The notes beneath the pieces are model-generated. The model searched no databases, had not been told where the DNA came from, and saw nothing but the letters and a program-made list of their open reading frames with translations. A stretch of 64,000 nt of DNA. Origin: Paragyromitra xinjiangensis. Taxonomy: Eukaryota > Ascomycota > Pezizomycetes > Pezizales > Discinaceae. The stretch lies in NCBI GenBank assembly GCA_038503065.1, contig JBCAMK010000013.1:496001-560000 (forward strand), in the 5' to 3' direction. Of the stretch, positions 33,525 to 45,135 are shown one piece after another (position 1 is the first letter of the stretch; the number at the start of each line of letters is the position of its first letter). Both the position numbers and the translations under genes were made by a program.

Positions 33525-36500
33525 ATGTCAGACGACTTTGATGATTTCTTCTTCGCTGACAGTCCAAGTTTCTCCCCAGACGAATCAGGTGACAAACGGC
33601 TTCTCAAGACACCGTCAAGTGGTTTTCACGAGACTATAAATACTAGCACGCTAAATGATGATGACTTTGAGTGGTTTATTGGAAAGGCCGGCGCCGATGG
33701 ATATCAGGTAAAATATCGCAACTGCATCCCTTCCAATAAGTGGAATCTCTGCTACGGCCATTTGCAAGTATAACTAACAAATCATTATAGAACGGCTCGG
33801 GTGCTCCGGAAATATCCGCGGGAGAGGATTGGTTTTTTTCTGATCCTTCTAGTTATGAGCCTGGGATCAGAAGCGCCTTCGACGACATCATTCTCTCAAC
33901 GAGGAACGGAAGTGCACGCAAAGTCATGACCTCTCTATCCGATTTCACTGGAACCCTTGCCAAACTGGGAGTGGAAGGCCCGAAACACTTCAAAACTAGC
34001 AACCTTGACTCTCGCGGGAGAGTCATCGGTGTTGGCAGCCAGTTCACCGTATTTATCGATAAACTTGACGTTCAAGACCGAGTAGTAATGAAAAGAGTCA
34101 ATAAAATTTTCTTAGACACCGACGTCGCCGAAGTTTCTAGCGATGATCAACTCCGTTCGCATTTTCGGACCCTAGAGCTTGAGATCCTTTCACTTTGCCA
34201 TCCGCCGCTACGAGATCATCGGAACATCGTTGACATAATAGCATGGGGATATGATTATCCGACCCCTGATGTGGCAACATGCCTTCCATTTTTAATGATG
34301 GAAAAAGCAATGTGTTCACTATCCGAATTCTTGCAAAGCGAGACTAAAACCAGGGGGAAACGCTTGAGCTGGGAAATCAAACACCAACTGTGTCTCGATG
34401 TTTCGGAAGGCCTGGCGGTGCTACACCGTCATGGTATCGTCCATGGGGATGTCAAACCCGACAATGTGCTTGTGTTCAAGCAGGATAACCCAAACGTGCC
34501 ATACTTGGGCAAATTGAGCGATTTTGGAGTCTGCATATTCATGGAAGAAACATGTAGTCTAAGCTTTCAATCCTATTTGGGCACCCCTGGCTGGATACCT
34601 CCCGAAGTAATTGATCATCAGGAAGATTTGCATGGAAGATTTTCACCGGAGCTCCTTTTGAAGTGCGACTGCTTTTCATATGGCCTAGTAGTACTGTCGG
34701 TTTTGATCACTGGAGGACGACCTCCATTCTCTAACATGGAGGAAGAGGAGGATGATGAAGAAGAGGAATCGCCTTATGAGAAGGCCATGGGGCTAATCTT
34801 TTCAAATGAAGATGAATCGTTCCCCCAATCTTTACAGGGTAAGTTGATAAGCCTTTGCACGGCCTTATTGAAAGAGAAACCACAAGATCGAGCAGATTTA
34901 AGCCATCTCCTACTGGCTGATAACAGTAAGGGCTACAGTGACTGGTACAAACCCTCTCTCAGAACTACCTTCACTCTTCACAAATTTAGCAATTACTAAT
35001 TTCTTTTATCCCAATAGGATCTTCGCTAAAGAAACCGCCAGAAAACAGACCCGTGTCAGGGTAGAAGGAAGGAGAGCAATGGACACCAACAAAGGACCAG
35101 CCTATTGGATCTCGATGGACAACGTCGTTTTCGAGCAGCTCGAACAGCATTTCTCAGATACAGACACAGACAGCGGTCCAGGTCCAGGTCCGGTGTTTCC
35201 TGGAGAAACGCTTTTTGGAATGGCTATACGCCTTACAGTATCTCGCACCCCGGGATTTGAAAAGAAGATTCTAGTTTACATGGGGGCAGCCGCTAAAAGG
35301 TTGTTTTCTCCCGCTCAAGCCATCATCAAGAGGCTCTACGAAGCGCATGGGCTTTCTCTCGCTACTATCGCAGATGACCAATTAATGGAGTCGTGGCTCT
35401 TTAACGCAGTCTCTACTGGATCCTTAATAGCTGAAGAAGATCTTGCAGATCTCAACCCAGACCTTCTCCAAAAAGCCAAGGCTTCTTTTCGGGAAACTGG
35501 AGGGCACAACGGTGGATTTTCCAACTTAACGACACCTCAAACTCTGTTCTCAAATTTGGATGTCGACACAGCAAGAAATTTGTGCGACGAGAAAGGGAAC
35601 GTGGAGTTTTTGGTAGATCTGGAAGGAAACAGACTATTACACATGGCGGCAATGTTTGACAAGCACGATGTTATCAAATACCTCGTGGAGGAAAGAGGGG
35701 CCACTATCAACTGTCAAAACGATAGGGGAGAAACGCCACTTTATAACGCTTGCCTTGCAGGTCATCGTTCTACGGTAGAGGTTTTAATTACCCTATCTGC
35801 CGATGCATCTATCATTTCCAAACCGTACGGACTGTCGCCTTTGCATTGGCTCTTCAATTTCGAAAAACAACATATACCCCACATTGCACACCTTCTCATC
35901 TCTAAAGGGAAGGCCAAAGTCAATGCCACTATAGCCTCAGAAAAAGTAGGAAATTATGAGAAACAAATACCATTCGAACATTTCCCCTTCTACTGGCCCT
36001 TCGGCACACCTCTCCACTGGGCAGCTTTCGCGCGGTCGGTCACAGCCATAGATGCCCTTCTTAGCTTCGGAGCGGACATCAACAGGGTCGATTCCAAAAC
36101 GGAAGACGAAGCGCAAACGGCATTAGCCATGGCGGCGCGCAGGGGTGACAGCAAAATAGTGCAGTATCTTCTCGAAAAGGGTGCCAATCCTAAGTATATC
36201 GATGGCCTAGGTCGAAATCCTTTTCATATGATGGCCCTGAACTACAACTCTTCGAATCGGTTGCTTAGATTTTGGGAAGGCTTTCAATCATGGGTCTACA
36301 ATCGCTCATTCATAAACCACCTTGCCGAGGTTCGAAAATGTGTCCTTGCGATTCGAGACGCCGGCGGAAACTTAAATGGCTGTAGAGACCCCAGTGCGAC
36401 CGGCAATACGCCCCTAATTGACGCTGCGAATACTAAAGATTGTGCGTTATCACTTGCATTGATAGAGACTGGTGCCGATGCAAGCTGTCTAGAACGGGAT

Positions 36501-37552
36501 TCCCAAAGATCTCTTCTTCATATATGGGCAGACGTCGAAAACAGCCGATTAGCATATCCCGAAGCTTTTCCAACTCTGTTCCAAACACTCATTAACTCCA
36601 CGAAAGACCTCCATGCAAAGGAGGCATATCGCGGTGATACAGTTCTTCATCGCATTGTCAATGCTTCTAGTTCCATAACTGAAGAAGAATTCGAGGAAAG
36701 GATCCGCGTACTTACCACTCAGGATCGACCGATAAACATAAATATCACCAACGACCATGGCACGACTCCACTTATGCAAGCACTCTCGAGTCGAAGCCCT
36801 GGAAGTGCGGAGACAAGTTCTAAAATTTTGCTTCGTTTTGGGGCGCGTATAGATTTTAAAGCAGATGAGGATAGCAGAGATTTTATATTTATTATTTGCG
36901 AAAACCCTATTCTCACGGACTCCGAATCGCTCCGTCTATTGAAAATGCTCCTAGATGGTTTCAGCGAAGCCGAAAAACGAGAAATGGCCTGCTCATCAGT
37001 CGCAAATTTTATGGGCGCACCTGTTACAGCCCTTGCAGCAGCGATACAAGAAGGAAAATATTACTGTATCAAGTACCTTCTAGAGCTTGGCGTAGATCCA
37101 AATATGGTCGACAAAGGGGGTGCAACCCCTCTTGATTGGGCCTTACATCAGGGTGAAGAAACCAGGCGGAAACTCTTGATTACACTAACAGAAGGCTTTT
37201 CGGTAAGTGAGCGGAAAGAAGCACTGGAGAAGGGTTCAGCATTTGGCGTGACATATAGCCATATAGTTTTTGGCACCAGTGGTCTTACACGTAAGCTATT
37301 GCATCAATCCCTTCTTTAGATGAGCGCTGACTGGCGTAACCAGGTGAAAAATACTTTTCTCAACCGAAAATCATAAATCACTTCCTTTCCCTCGGTGCTA
37401 AACGAGCAAAGAACTTGACGCAAGGCGGACGCACTATTCTCGGCTCTACCGGGTGGGATGCAGACCTCGTTGAAGATTCAGATGGGTGGTATACCGTCGA
37501 AACTCAACCTTATTATGAGGAGTGGAAGGTCCTGTATAGACTCTCTTGCTAG
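33525..37552 (+). CDS. Serine/threonine kinase-ankyrin repeat fusion protein
   Basis: Exons 33525-33707, 33791-34944, 35018-37290 and 37344-37552 give 1272 aa. The introns are 83, 73 (GTACAA, branch TACTAAT, ATAG) and 53 nt (branch CTGAC, CCAG), all frame-preserving. The kinase and ankyrin parts look like separate frames but join in phase through the second intron. An acidic, aromatic N-terminus (1-~110) precedes a complete kinase domain: glycine loop GVGSQF (~141-146), VVMK (lysine 162), VHGDVKPDN (Asp 281), SDFG (Asp 305) and GTPGWIPPEV. The ankyrin part starts near residue 600 with repeats such as GETPLYNACLAGHRSTVEVL, GTPLHWAAFARSVTAIDALL and ALAMAARRGDSKIVQYLLEKG. The short last exon closes with a WYTVETQPYYEEW tail. 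Kinase-ankyrin fusions are known in filamentous fungi and in animals (RIPK4, ANKK1); the target is unknown. Confidence 0.82.
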
Positions 37553-37910
37553 TAGGAATAAATACACACACCCCAAGACAAAGCACTCATGGAAAATATG
37601 ATATTTGAAATTTGAATTAGTTAGACAGCTATATAAATGAAACAAAGTTAGATGGAGAATGAAATTCAAGTAGAAAAAGGCCGCACAGAGTAGGGTATCC
37701 GCTTTATCACCAGGCATCTTCACAGGATATCACTCGTTACTCGAAGGAGAGGTTGGGATTGCCGTATAACTATGCCAAGAATGAGGCTAAAATCCACTAA
37801 CCGTTTATGGAACCCGCATAACGCCAAGATTTCGCAACTTTTTCCTCCCACCTCACCTTTCTCATAAAATTGATTTTCCCCAGCAACAACCCAACCAAAC
37901 CAACTCAACA
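37553..37910. other. Tandem spacer between kinase-ankyrin and NOP53
   Basis: A 358-bp spacer. The right end carries a CT-rich stretch before the NOP53 ATG. No other feature seen. Confidence 0.45.
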
Positions 37911-39303
37911 ATGGCTTCCAAACAACCCTCCCGAAAAGGCAAAAAGGCTTGGAGAAAGAATGTCGATGTCAGCGACGTACACGAAGGCCTTGAGCAGCTG
38001 CGAGACGAGATCATCCAAGGGTACATTCCCCCACCACTATTTCTTAACCCCCACGAGCTGCCTGCTAACTTTTTGCCCCACCATGCAGAGGAGTAATTAA
38101 AGAAAAAGCCGACGACCAGCTCTTCGCTCTCGACATAGCCGGCGACAAGTCGATCGCTAAAACCCACTTTAAAACCGCCAAAGTCCTCAAAGTCGACGAG
38201 ATCCTCGCTGCACGCTCCGCCGTCCCCGCCGTATCCCCGCGAAAACGACCCGGCGTCACGGATGGTGTCATTTCAATCAAAAAGAGAAGAGCGAACGGTA
38301 TCTCCCATAAAGAGCTCGAGAGACTGAAGGGAATTGCCTACGGACAGGAACAAGCCTCGGGGAAGCTGTCATCAACAAAGAATATTGTAATTGATTACGA
38401 CCCATGGGCTGAGGAAACACCGGTCAAGGAGAAGGAGCTGGCATCCTTACATGAGACAAGGTTTTCGTTCATCCCGCAACCAAAGCCAATCAGAGAGCCA
38501 AAGACTCTCAAGAAGCCACCGGTTTCTCTGGCTGAGTCTGGACGTCCGGTTCCTGCTGTTCGAGTTCCCGAAGCTGGAATCAGCTACAATCCTGAGTTTT
38601 CCCAGTGGGATGAACTTCTGCAGAAGGAAGGGCAGAAGGAAGTTGAGTTGGAGCAGAAGCGGTTAGCAGAGCAAGCAGAGGACCGAAGAATCAAGGAATT
38701 GGCAGCCCAACCTGATCCGGAAGAGAGCGAGGAGAAGGAAGACTACGAAACCGAAACAGATAGCGAGGCCGAAAAACCAACTAGGAAGATGCCGGAGAGG
38801 AAAACCCAAGTGCAGCGAAACAAAATCAAGCGCCAGAAAGAAGTTGAGCGGATGAAGCTGCAGGAGCAGAAATTAAAGAAGCAGGCACAGGAATTCGCTC
38901 TTGTTAAGAAGTACGCTAAGGACATCGAGGCAAAAGAGAGGCTACGGATTGCGAAGCGTGCCGCAAGGCTCTTAGTCGACGATGACGAAAAGAACCCAAA
39001 ACTCATGCGGAAAAAGAAGTTTGGAAAGTCTCGGTAAGATATATCTGTACTCTCTATTATCCTACTGGCATTGCTAACCATCTTTTGGCACCAAATAGTA
39101 TTCCTAGGGCTCCCCTAGAGCTGCAGCTTCCGGATGAACTCGCAGAATCTCTCCGCACGCTTAAGCCAGAAGGAAATCTTCTTCGTGACCGTTTCAGGAG
39201 TTTACGCGAACGGGGTGTCCTGGAGACCAGACTGCCGGTTACGCAGCGTAGGAAGTACCAGAAGAAGGTCTCGGAGAAATGGAGTTACAAGGATTTCAAA
39301 TAG
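37911..39303 (+). CDS. NOP53: Ribosome biogenesis protein Nop53
   Basis: Nop53 acts in late 60S maturation; it recruits the exosome helicase Mtr4 for 5.8S/ITS2 processing in the nucleolus. Exons 37911-38020, 38089-39033 and 39099-39303 give 419 aa. The introns are 68 nt (GTACAT, branch GCTAAC, TGCAG) and 65 nt (GTAAGA, branch GCTAAC, ATAG). The N-terminus RKGKKAWRKNVDVSDVHEGL is diagnostic, followed by DDQLFALDIAGDKSI. Past the middle there is a long Lys/Glu coiled-coil region (KTQVQRNKIKRQKEVERMK, then FALVKKYAKDIEAKE). The C-terminal block is PLELQLPDELAESLRTLKPE, then LRDRFRSLRERGVLETR. All are classical Nop53 motifs in the right order. It is a housekeeping gene inserted between two ankyrin-signalling genes. 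Confidence 0.93.
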
Positions 39304-40026
39304 ATATTTTACTGTAATTGTATGCGGGTGTTTTGTATGTTGGGTTTGGGCGACGGTGGGAAAATAGGAGGTGATGGAAGGGAAAAGTTGGTAGAGTTAA
39401 ATATGGGTAATCTACTACAATGACATATCGCTATGCTGTTGAGGCTATAGTAATCCTGTTCGGCTGTAACCTAAATTAACTCCTTGAGTCGGTCGTTCTG
39501 GGTAGAATTTATGTCGAGGGCCATGTCGGAAAGTTCCACAGTAGGGCTTAAATATTGCCTTTGTAGCCTTCCTTTCCAACACCACTCTTGCGAGTGTCTA
39601 GGCGCTAAATGGTGCGTAATTCCAGTTAGCTGGCTGAGTTATTATACTTATTTCTCCTAGGATGGTTTTGGGTTGGCTTGATAGCATGAGTTACTTATTG
39701 CTGGCCCAGAATGTCATGGGCGGAAGATCTAGAATTTCGAAGGTAAAGTTTAGAATTTCTCAAGCACGCACTAAGATGATTGCAAGCCCCATAGTTTGTC
39801 ACTTGTTGCTTCATATAAAATAGGAAAGGTCTCAATTTTCAAGATCGTACTCCAAGCCTCTATTGTCAAGATATGCTGGTTTTTGTGCCTTAAACAAATA
39901 CAAAACGTATTTAGATCTTGACACAATTGCTCTAATAACCTAGACTCACATTCTTCCACCTAGTAACGAAATATGGACCTAAACAGAAGGCAGTCTGTCC
40001 GAATGATAGCAGTCAATCCTATTCCA
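39304..40026. other. Convergent 3' flanks of NOP53 and the NACHT-ankyrin gene
   Basis: No supported gene. A 62-codon minus-strand frame at 39771-39959 has no recognisable domain. Confidence 0.45.
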
Positions 40027-40270
40027 CCCCTTCGCCCGTGTCTAATCCTAATCCTGAGTCTGAGTCTGAGTCTGAGTCTGAGTCTACGACTGAGTTTGGG
40101 TCTAGGCCTAAGCTTAAGATTTCTTCACCATGCCGCCCCTTCGCCCGTGTCTAACCCTATTCCTGGGCCGAGGCCCCAGCCAAAGCCAAAGCCAAAGTCT
40201 GAGTCTGAGTCTGAGTCTAAATCTGGGTCTGAGTCTACGACTAAGTTTGGGTTTGGGCCTATGTTCTCTT
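40027..40270. repeat. 109-bp tandem duplication with (gagtct)n cores at the receptor gene's 3' end
   Basis: Two units start with the same 19-mer, ccccttcgcccgtgtctaa (third-last base t or c), at 40027 and 40136. Both continue into runs of the hexamer gagtct and the phrase gtctacgact(g/a)agtttggg. The second unit overlaps the end of the NACHT-ankyrin coding region on the minus strand, where it encodes an Asp/Ser run (DSDPDLDSDSDSD). The first lies past the stop codon. Confidence 0.7.
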
Positions 40271-43200
40271 CTGCTCCATATGCTAACAACAATTCCACGA
40301 CCTCCTCCCCCCGATCCTCCCCTCGAAATTTCATAGCTGCCCTAAGAGCGCTCCCGTATCTTCCTCCCGGCGCATTAACATCCGCCCCCTTTTCCAAAAG
40401 CAATCGCACTATCTCGTCTCTGTGGGAATTATCTTTGCCATCACTTTTGAAAACAGCTGCAGCCTGCAGCGCGTTTCCATATCTCCCCCCTCGTACGTTC
40501 GCATTCGCACCTGCATCCAATAGAAACTGAACTACTTCCTTGAAACCGCGCATAGCATGGTGCTGCAATGCACTTCCGTACTTCTCATCTGATGCATTGA
40601 CTTCTGCCCCGTTCTCCAGCAGTAGTTGCGTCATATTTTTAGCTTCGACCAGATCCCAGATATTAGCGGTAGCATTCAGAGCACTTCCGTGTCCATAACC
40701 CCGGGCATTAACATTCACCCCCTCCGCTAATAATAACTGTGCGCATTCTATGCTGAACCCGCTGTGCGATGCGCTAGCAACCTCCTGTAAGTGGACTATG
40801 CCACCTCTCCCCTTCGCATTCGGGTCTGCGCCGTGACGGAGTAGCAATTCAACGATATCTTTATCTAAAACGCTGACAGCGGCTCCCAATGGGCATTTAT
40901 AATGTCCAGACTCGCGATTCACGTCAGCCCCTTTAGCCAACAACAGCTCCACGATATCTTTCTCCCTAAATCTAATAGCAGCAACTAGAGGGTTCCAGAA
41001 TCCACTACTGTCGGTTTCATTCAAATCACAGCCACGGGACAAAAGCCACTCGACTGCCTTACGGGAACCACGTTGAGCAGCCCAGTGCAGGGCGTCCTTA
41101 TAGGTCTGCTCGGGGTTTTCTTCCTTTAGATCTTCTTCCTCAGTCAAGCGGTCAACAACCGGCGGCATATCAAGGATCATTGCGATGAGGATTATTGGGA
41201 ATTTTGAGTCTGCTGGAGGCATGATAGTGCCTGTGAATCTCCCTATCACGCTGTGAAAAATTTCCCCAGAATTGATGAAGTTGTATATAAGCTCCCAAAG
41301 CTCAGGACTTAGCTGCTCAAGGGCGCGGACGTGAATGGGAAAGTATTTAGCAGCGTAAATCGCAAAATTCCTGAGGAAAAATAATTCGGGGCCATAACCG
41401 TTCCGTGATGTCAAGTGTAAGAGACATGCTCGCGCGATTTCGTGGTTTGCTGACTGCGTTTCCGGTTTGTAAGTCCTGATAATACGAGAGGTCTCAGAAT
41501 CCCCCACATCTGATAATGTGAGAAATTCTTGCACAGAATAGTGAGAGAATCGAATTATACAATTTTCATCGCTTTCATCGTTATTTTCATCGATAACGAC
41601 TAGGTTAAGACACACATCGGCGAGCATAGAGAGGTCGTTGATTTTATGTAAATGCAGTCCCTCTGGGCTTGCGATGCTAGGCTCAATTGAGATAGCTTCG
41701 GCGAGTTGAAGGAGCGTCAGTGGAGTTTGGGCGTGCGCTACCCACATCAATATCTTCTTTGCTAAAGCTTTTTGTGCTTTAGGTTTCTTGTCAATCTTGA
41801 GGAGAATGTTGATATAGGTTTTTTCCATTGTCTCAGGTAGAGATACCAAGGCTTCTCGGATACCGTGGTCTGATAATTGGCTGCATATATCATGTAGTTG
41901 GAACTTAACCCACAAAAACCTTTCCTTTGCGTGAGCTATGATTATCTCATATAAACAAACAATTTACTTACATCCCGCCAGCTTTCTTTAGCAGTGCTTC
42001 AAGGATTTCTTCCTTCAATTTAGGATCTGCTATCTTCAGAGTCCCATCTCCCAAACATCGATCTAGCTCAAACTTGACATATGACTCTATATCTGACGCC
42101 ACCTCCTTCGCTTCAATCTGGATTGTTGGAAAACTAGTGAACGATCTCGCGATATCCGTTTCTCTTCTACTAGTGACAAACAACTTTATGTTTGCTGGAC
42201 CATCCCTCCCGGGATTTACTATGCTGGTAAGAAACTTCAAAAAACCCGCTCTTTGCTCATCCGGGCATTCGTCTAATGCATCTAGGATGATAAAAACCTT
42301 ATCAAAGCTCTTCACGACGGTAGTGAATATCTGCTGTAGTTCTGTATAGTTGAGTTCTTTGGCATTTCGGTGACAACTGTCGAATAAACTCTCTAGCTCT
42401 TTGGGTAAAACTTCTTTCGCGCGACAGAGTTGTTTGATGAAAGTCGCTATGTAGGTTGCCGGCTCCTGAGGCTCTTTATAGTTACCATAGGCAAAGGCGA
42501 TTCCGGTGGTGCTACTGCATGATGCATATTTTTCGGTGACGGTTTCCAAGACGAGAGAGCTGGACCCGACTCATCAGTTAGAACCCTATGTATATTCCGG
42601 CTTAGCGGTATCCCTTACCAGAGTATGGTCTTGCCCGTACCAGCTATTTCGGCCCAAGACATAAGTGAGTTTAGGCTCCATAAAAATTGGATGAGTTGCG
42701 CTTACGTGTGCCATGACACCACAGAAGGCCAGCTTCAGGTGTAACTTCCCAGTCCTCAAAACGCTTGTCTCCCAAAAACCATTGACCAGTCCCTTCAAAA
42801 TGCTTTGAGAAATGATTCTGATGTACTTTTTCGAAATCAACTGTCGACAACCACCTCAACACCTTGCGCCGTTTTTCATCTCGAAGGTTTGTCAGAAATA
42901 TCAATCCTGCATATGAAAATAGATTGGTATCTACCTTTCCGTTCCTTATCCTCAAGCTCTTCCCTCAATTTCATCCTCTGCCGCTCAGAGTAATCATCAA
43001 TCAAACCTCGGACTTGGGCCTCTCTAGTCACAATCTGGGCGTGATTCATGAACTTGACTTGGATGTCGTAGAATCCAGACTCGAACGGTTGCCAAGTGAG
43101 GTTCAAGAAAACTTTGAATGATGCCCATCCTACCAAGTTACTCTAATACATTAGTATTAATAAAACTAAATTCTTCCAACTTGAATTTGAGTGCCCTTAG

Positions 43201-44130
43201 GTTACTTACGGGAAACTTTGCCGTCGCTGTTGGTAAAGACACGACGAGCTGCAGTGAAAAATTCAAGAAGATCGCCGTATGCTTTTGCGAGTGCCTTTTA
43301 ATTTTTGTTAGACAAGAGTAATCGATAGAACGACTTATCAACCATGTAAGAAAAAATACATCTTGAACGTGTTGCGACCCCTGAAAAACATCGATGGCAT
43401 ATTTCGAAAGATAGGATAAATGCTGTTCCAGAAGCTCCATCATCTCTGTGAGTTTCTCGAAAAACTCGAAAAATCGTATCGCAAGCTTTGAATCCCATCA
43501 GTGACTAGGTTGCATAATTTAAATTTCCTCATTACTCACCTGTAGGACACACATCAAACCGCCAACAACGAGTGATGATATATCCGGACTTTGCTGAATG
43601 CAAGTAGCAACGGCATTCATGAACTGGTTCATACCTTTCAACACCTTTTCGACACGGGGAGCCATGGGTCTTGATATACTGAGTGATTTATGTTCCTCGT
43701 CGAATTTTCGAACAGCCTTGATTAGTTCTTGCGGTGAATCTACTCTTGCGGCTTGAAATGCGGCCCTTTCGGACTCGGAGAGCTTTTGCTCATGTTGCTT
43801 AACTGCTGCGAAAAATGCTGGATTAGGGACAAGGCTGAACCACCGTTTAGCAAATGTATCACAGTATCATTCATGCTTTAGAAGTATAACAGCATACTTT
43901 ATTGTAGGGATCACGACCTGTGGAGTCTGGTTTCGTGTCACAACTGAGCTCATGGAGGTAAAGCTGTTTAGCGTGGGTGTCGAAATCCCCGGTTTGACAC
44001 TGTTGGCGGTTGATGTGGGAACATTACTTGCTACAGACACCAAGCTTGAGGACGATGCTTTCCGATGTCCAAAAAGCCTGCTAGGTGATACGGCTCTTTT
44101 GAGCTTTTCCGGAAAGAAATTTCTAAGCAT
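40125..44130 (-). CDS. NLR-type NACHT-ankyrin receptor with DUF7708-like N-terminus, nine exons
   Basis: Exons: 44130-43898, 43834-43540, 43485-43360, 43294-43210, 43129-~42935, 42906-42706, 42643-42619, 42559-41972 and 41919-40125, about 1180 aa. After a Ser-rich start, residues ~78-310 form a helical domain of the fungal DUF7708 type (LVVGGLMCVLQ, LAIRFFEFFEKLTEMM, HLSYLSKYA, NLTWQPFESGFYDI). Then LRWLSTVDFEKVHQ leads to the NACHT ATPase: Walker A GTPGTGKT, split by an intron, and Walker B KVFIILDALDE. LFVTSRRE and the winged-helix-like DIESYVKFELD follow. At least eight ankyrin repeats begin near residue 790 (ALHWAAQRGSRKAVEWLLSR). It ends in an Asp/Ser tail. Such STAND receptors mediate fungal self/non-self recognition; the ligand here is unknown. 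The exon 5/6 junction is unresolved: the simplest intron would be only 28 nt (GTAGAT...GCAG), the alternative donor GTTTGA gives 100 nt. Confidence 0.82.
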
Positions 44131-45135
44131 CTTTTAAACAGGTAAAGAATAGATCTTGGATTTGTGTCGAGTATGATCGAGGGTTGAGTTAATTCGCTTG
44201 TAGACGTTTTGTGGGCGACTGATATTATTATCGTACAAGTGCGGGGTTTCGGAGTAAGTGAATTCTTATATATCCCACTGGGCCTCTGAACCGCCACAGA
44301 ATATCTTTGTGTGGCGATGCGATATCCAGTAAGGTAACCCACTGGCTATCTTTAGGCTACATATGAGGTTTCGGGGGCTCGGTAGGTAATTATTGGTTCT
44401 GCCTAGAGAAATAGGCTGGGCTGGTATTTCTGCTTCAGCACGTGCAACTAAAGCTAATATCCTGCACAGTATAATTGACATAAGGATTAGAATTTAAGTT
44501 GAGGTTAGATCTTGATTGCGTTGGTGAGGAGATTCGCTAAGCTTCAAACATGATACCTAATGGGGTTGCGATCTGCTAAGTCATTATTGGCAATAGGAAC
44601 AGGGGGAATTTACGCTTTAATAAAGCCCAATTTTTTTTAACAAGAGTAGAACGAGCAGAACGCTTGCATATATATTCGCGCCCTTGTCCCAGTGGGCATA
44701 CATGTAGCTTCAAGAGCTTACGGTAAGGAAATACATGTAGTTTCGGGTTGTAATTCTCGATGAAAGTTCCAGCAAGGACCTAGATTATGATAGTACACGG
44801 GGAAATCAAGAAGATATTCCTGAACCAGAATCAACTCACTTTGTTATTTTAAGTTAGGCTCATATACTGCACCCATGCAATGTATTTCATATCGTGGGTG
44901 ATTATTGTGATTACATGTAGACCATGGGTGTTACCCGGCTTAGGCTTTGGCGTGAAAGGTTTCTAGTAACCAGGTGGCAGGCACGCGTTGAACCCTTAGC
45001 TTGCCGCGTCGTCTCCTTTAATTGATTCCCCTCCACAAACAAACATCCCCATCATCCCGTCTCCCATCAACCCTTTGTCCTACGAACAAGCTATAGTCTC
45101 AATCCCCACTACCAAATAAACCACCCTTTCTCAAT
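44131..45135. promoter_or_regulatory. Divergent spacer between NACHT-ankyrin receptor and PCNA
   Basis: No gene is supported here. On the minus strand a TATATAAG box lies at 44265-44272, 135 bp before the receptor ATG. Three TACATGTA palindromes cluster at 44699-44706, 44732-44739 and 44912-44919. The PCNA-proximal part carries an MCB box (separate entry). Confidence 0.5.
44983..44988. promoter_or_regulatory. MCB box (ACGCGT) in the PCNA promoter
   Basis: ACGCGT lies 148 bp before the PCNA ATG; a TTGGCG sequence is just upstream near 44947. In yeasts MBF binds ACGCGT and drives POL30 at G1/S. The same control here is inference from the motif and its position. Confidence 0.6.

Noticed and set aside
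34938..37319. Ankyrin protein as a separate gene from the kinase at 33926
   Set aside because: An in-phase 73-nt intron with TACTAAT branch site joins the two, there is no good ATG for the ankyrin part alone, and a further exon completes the 3' end.
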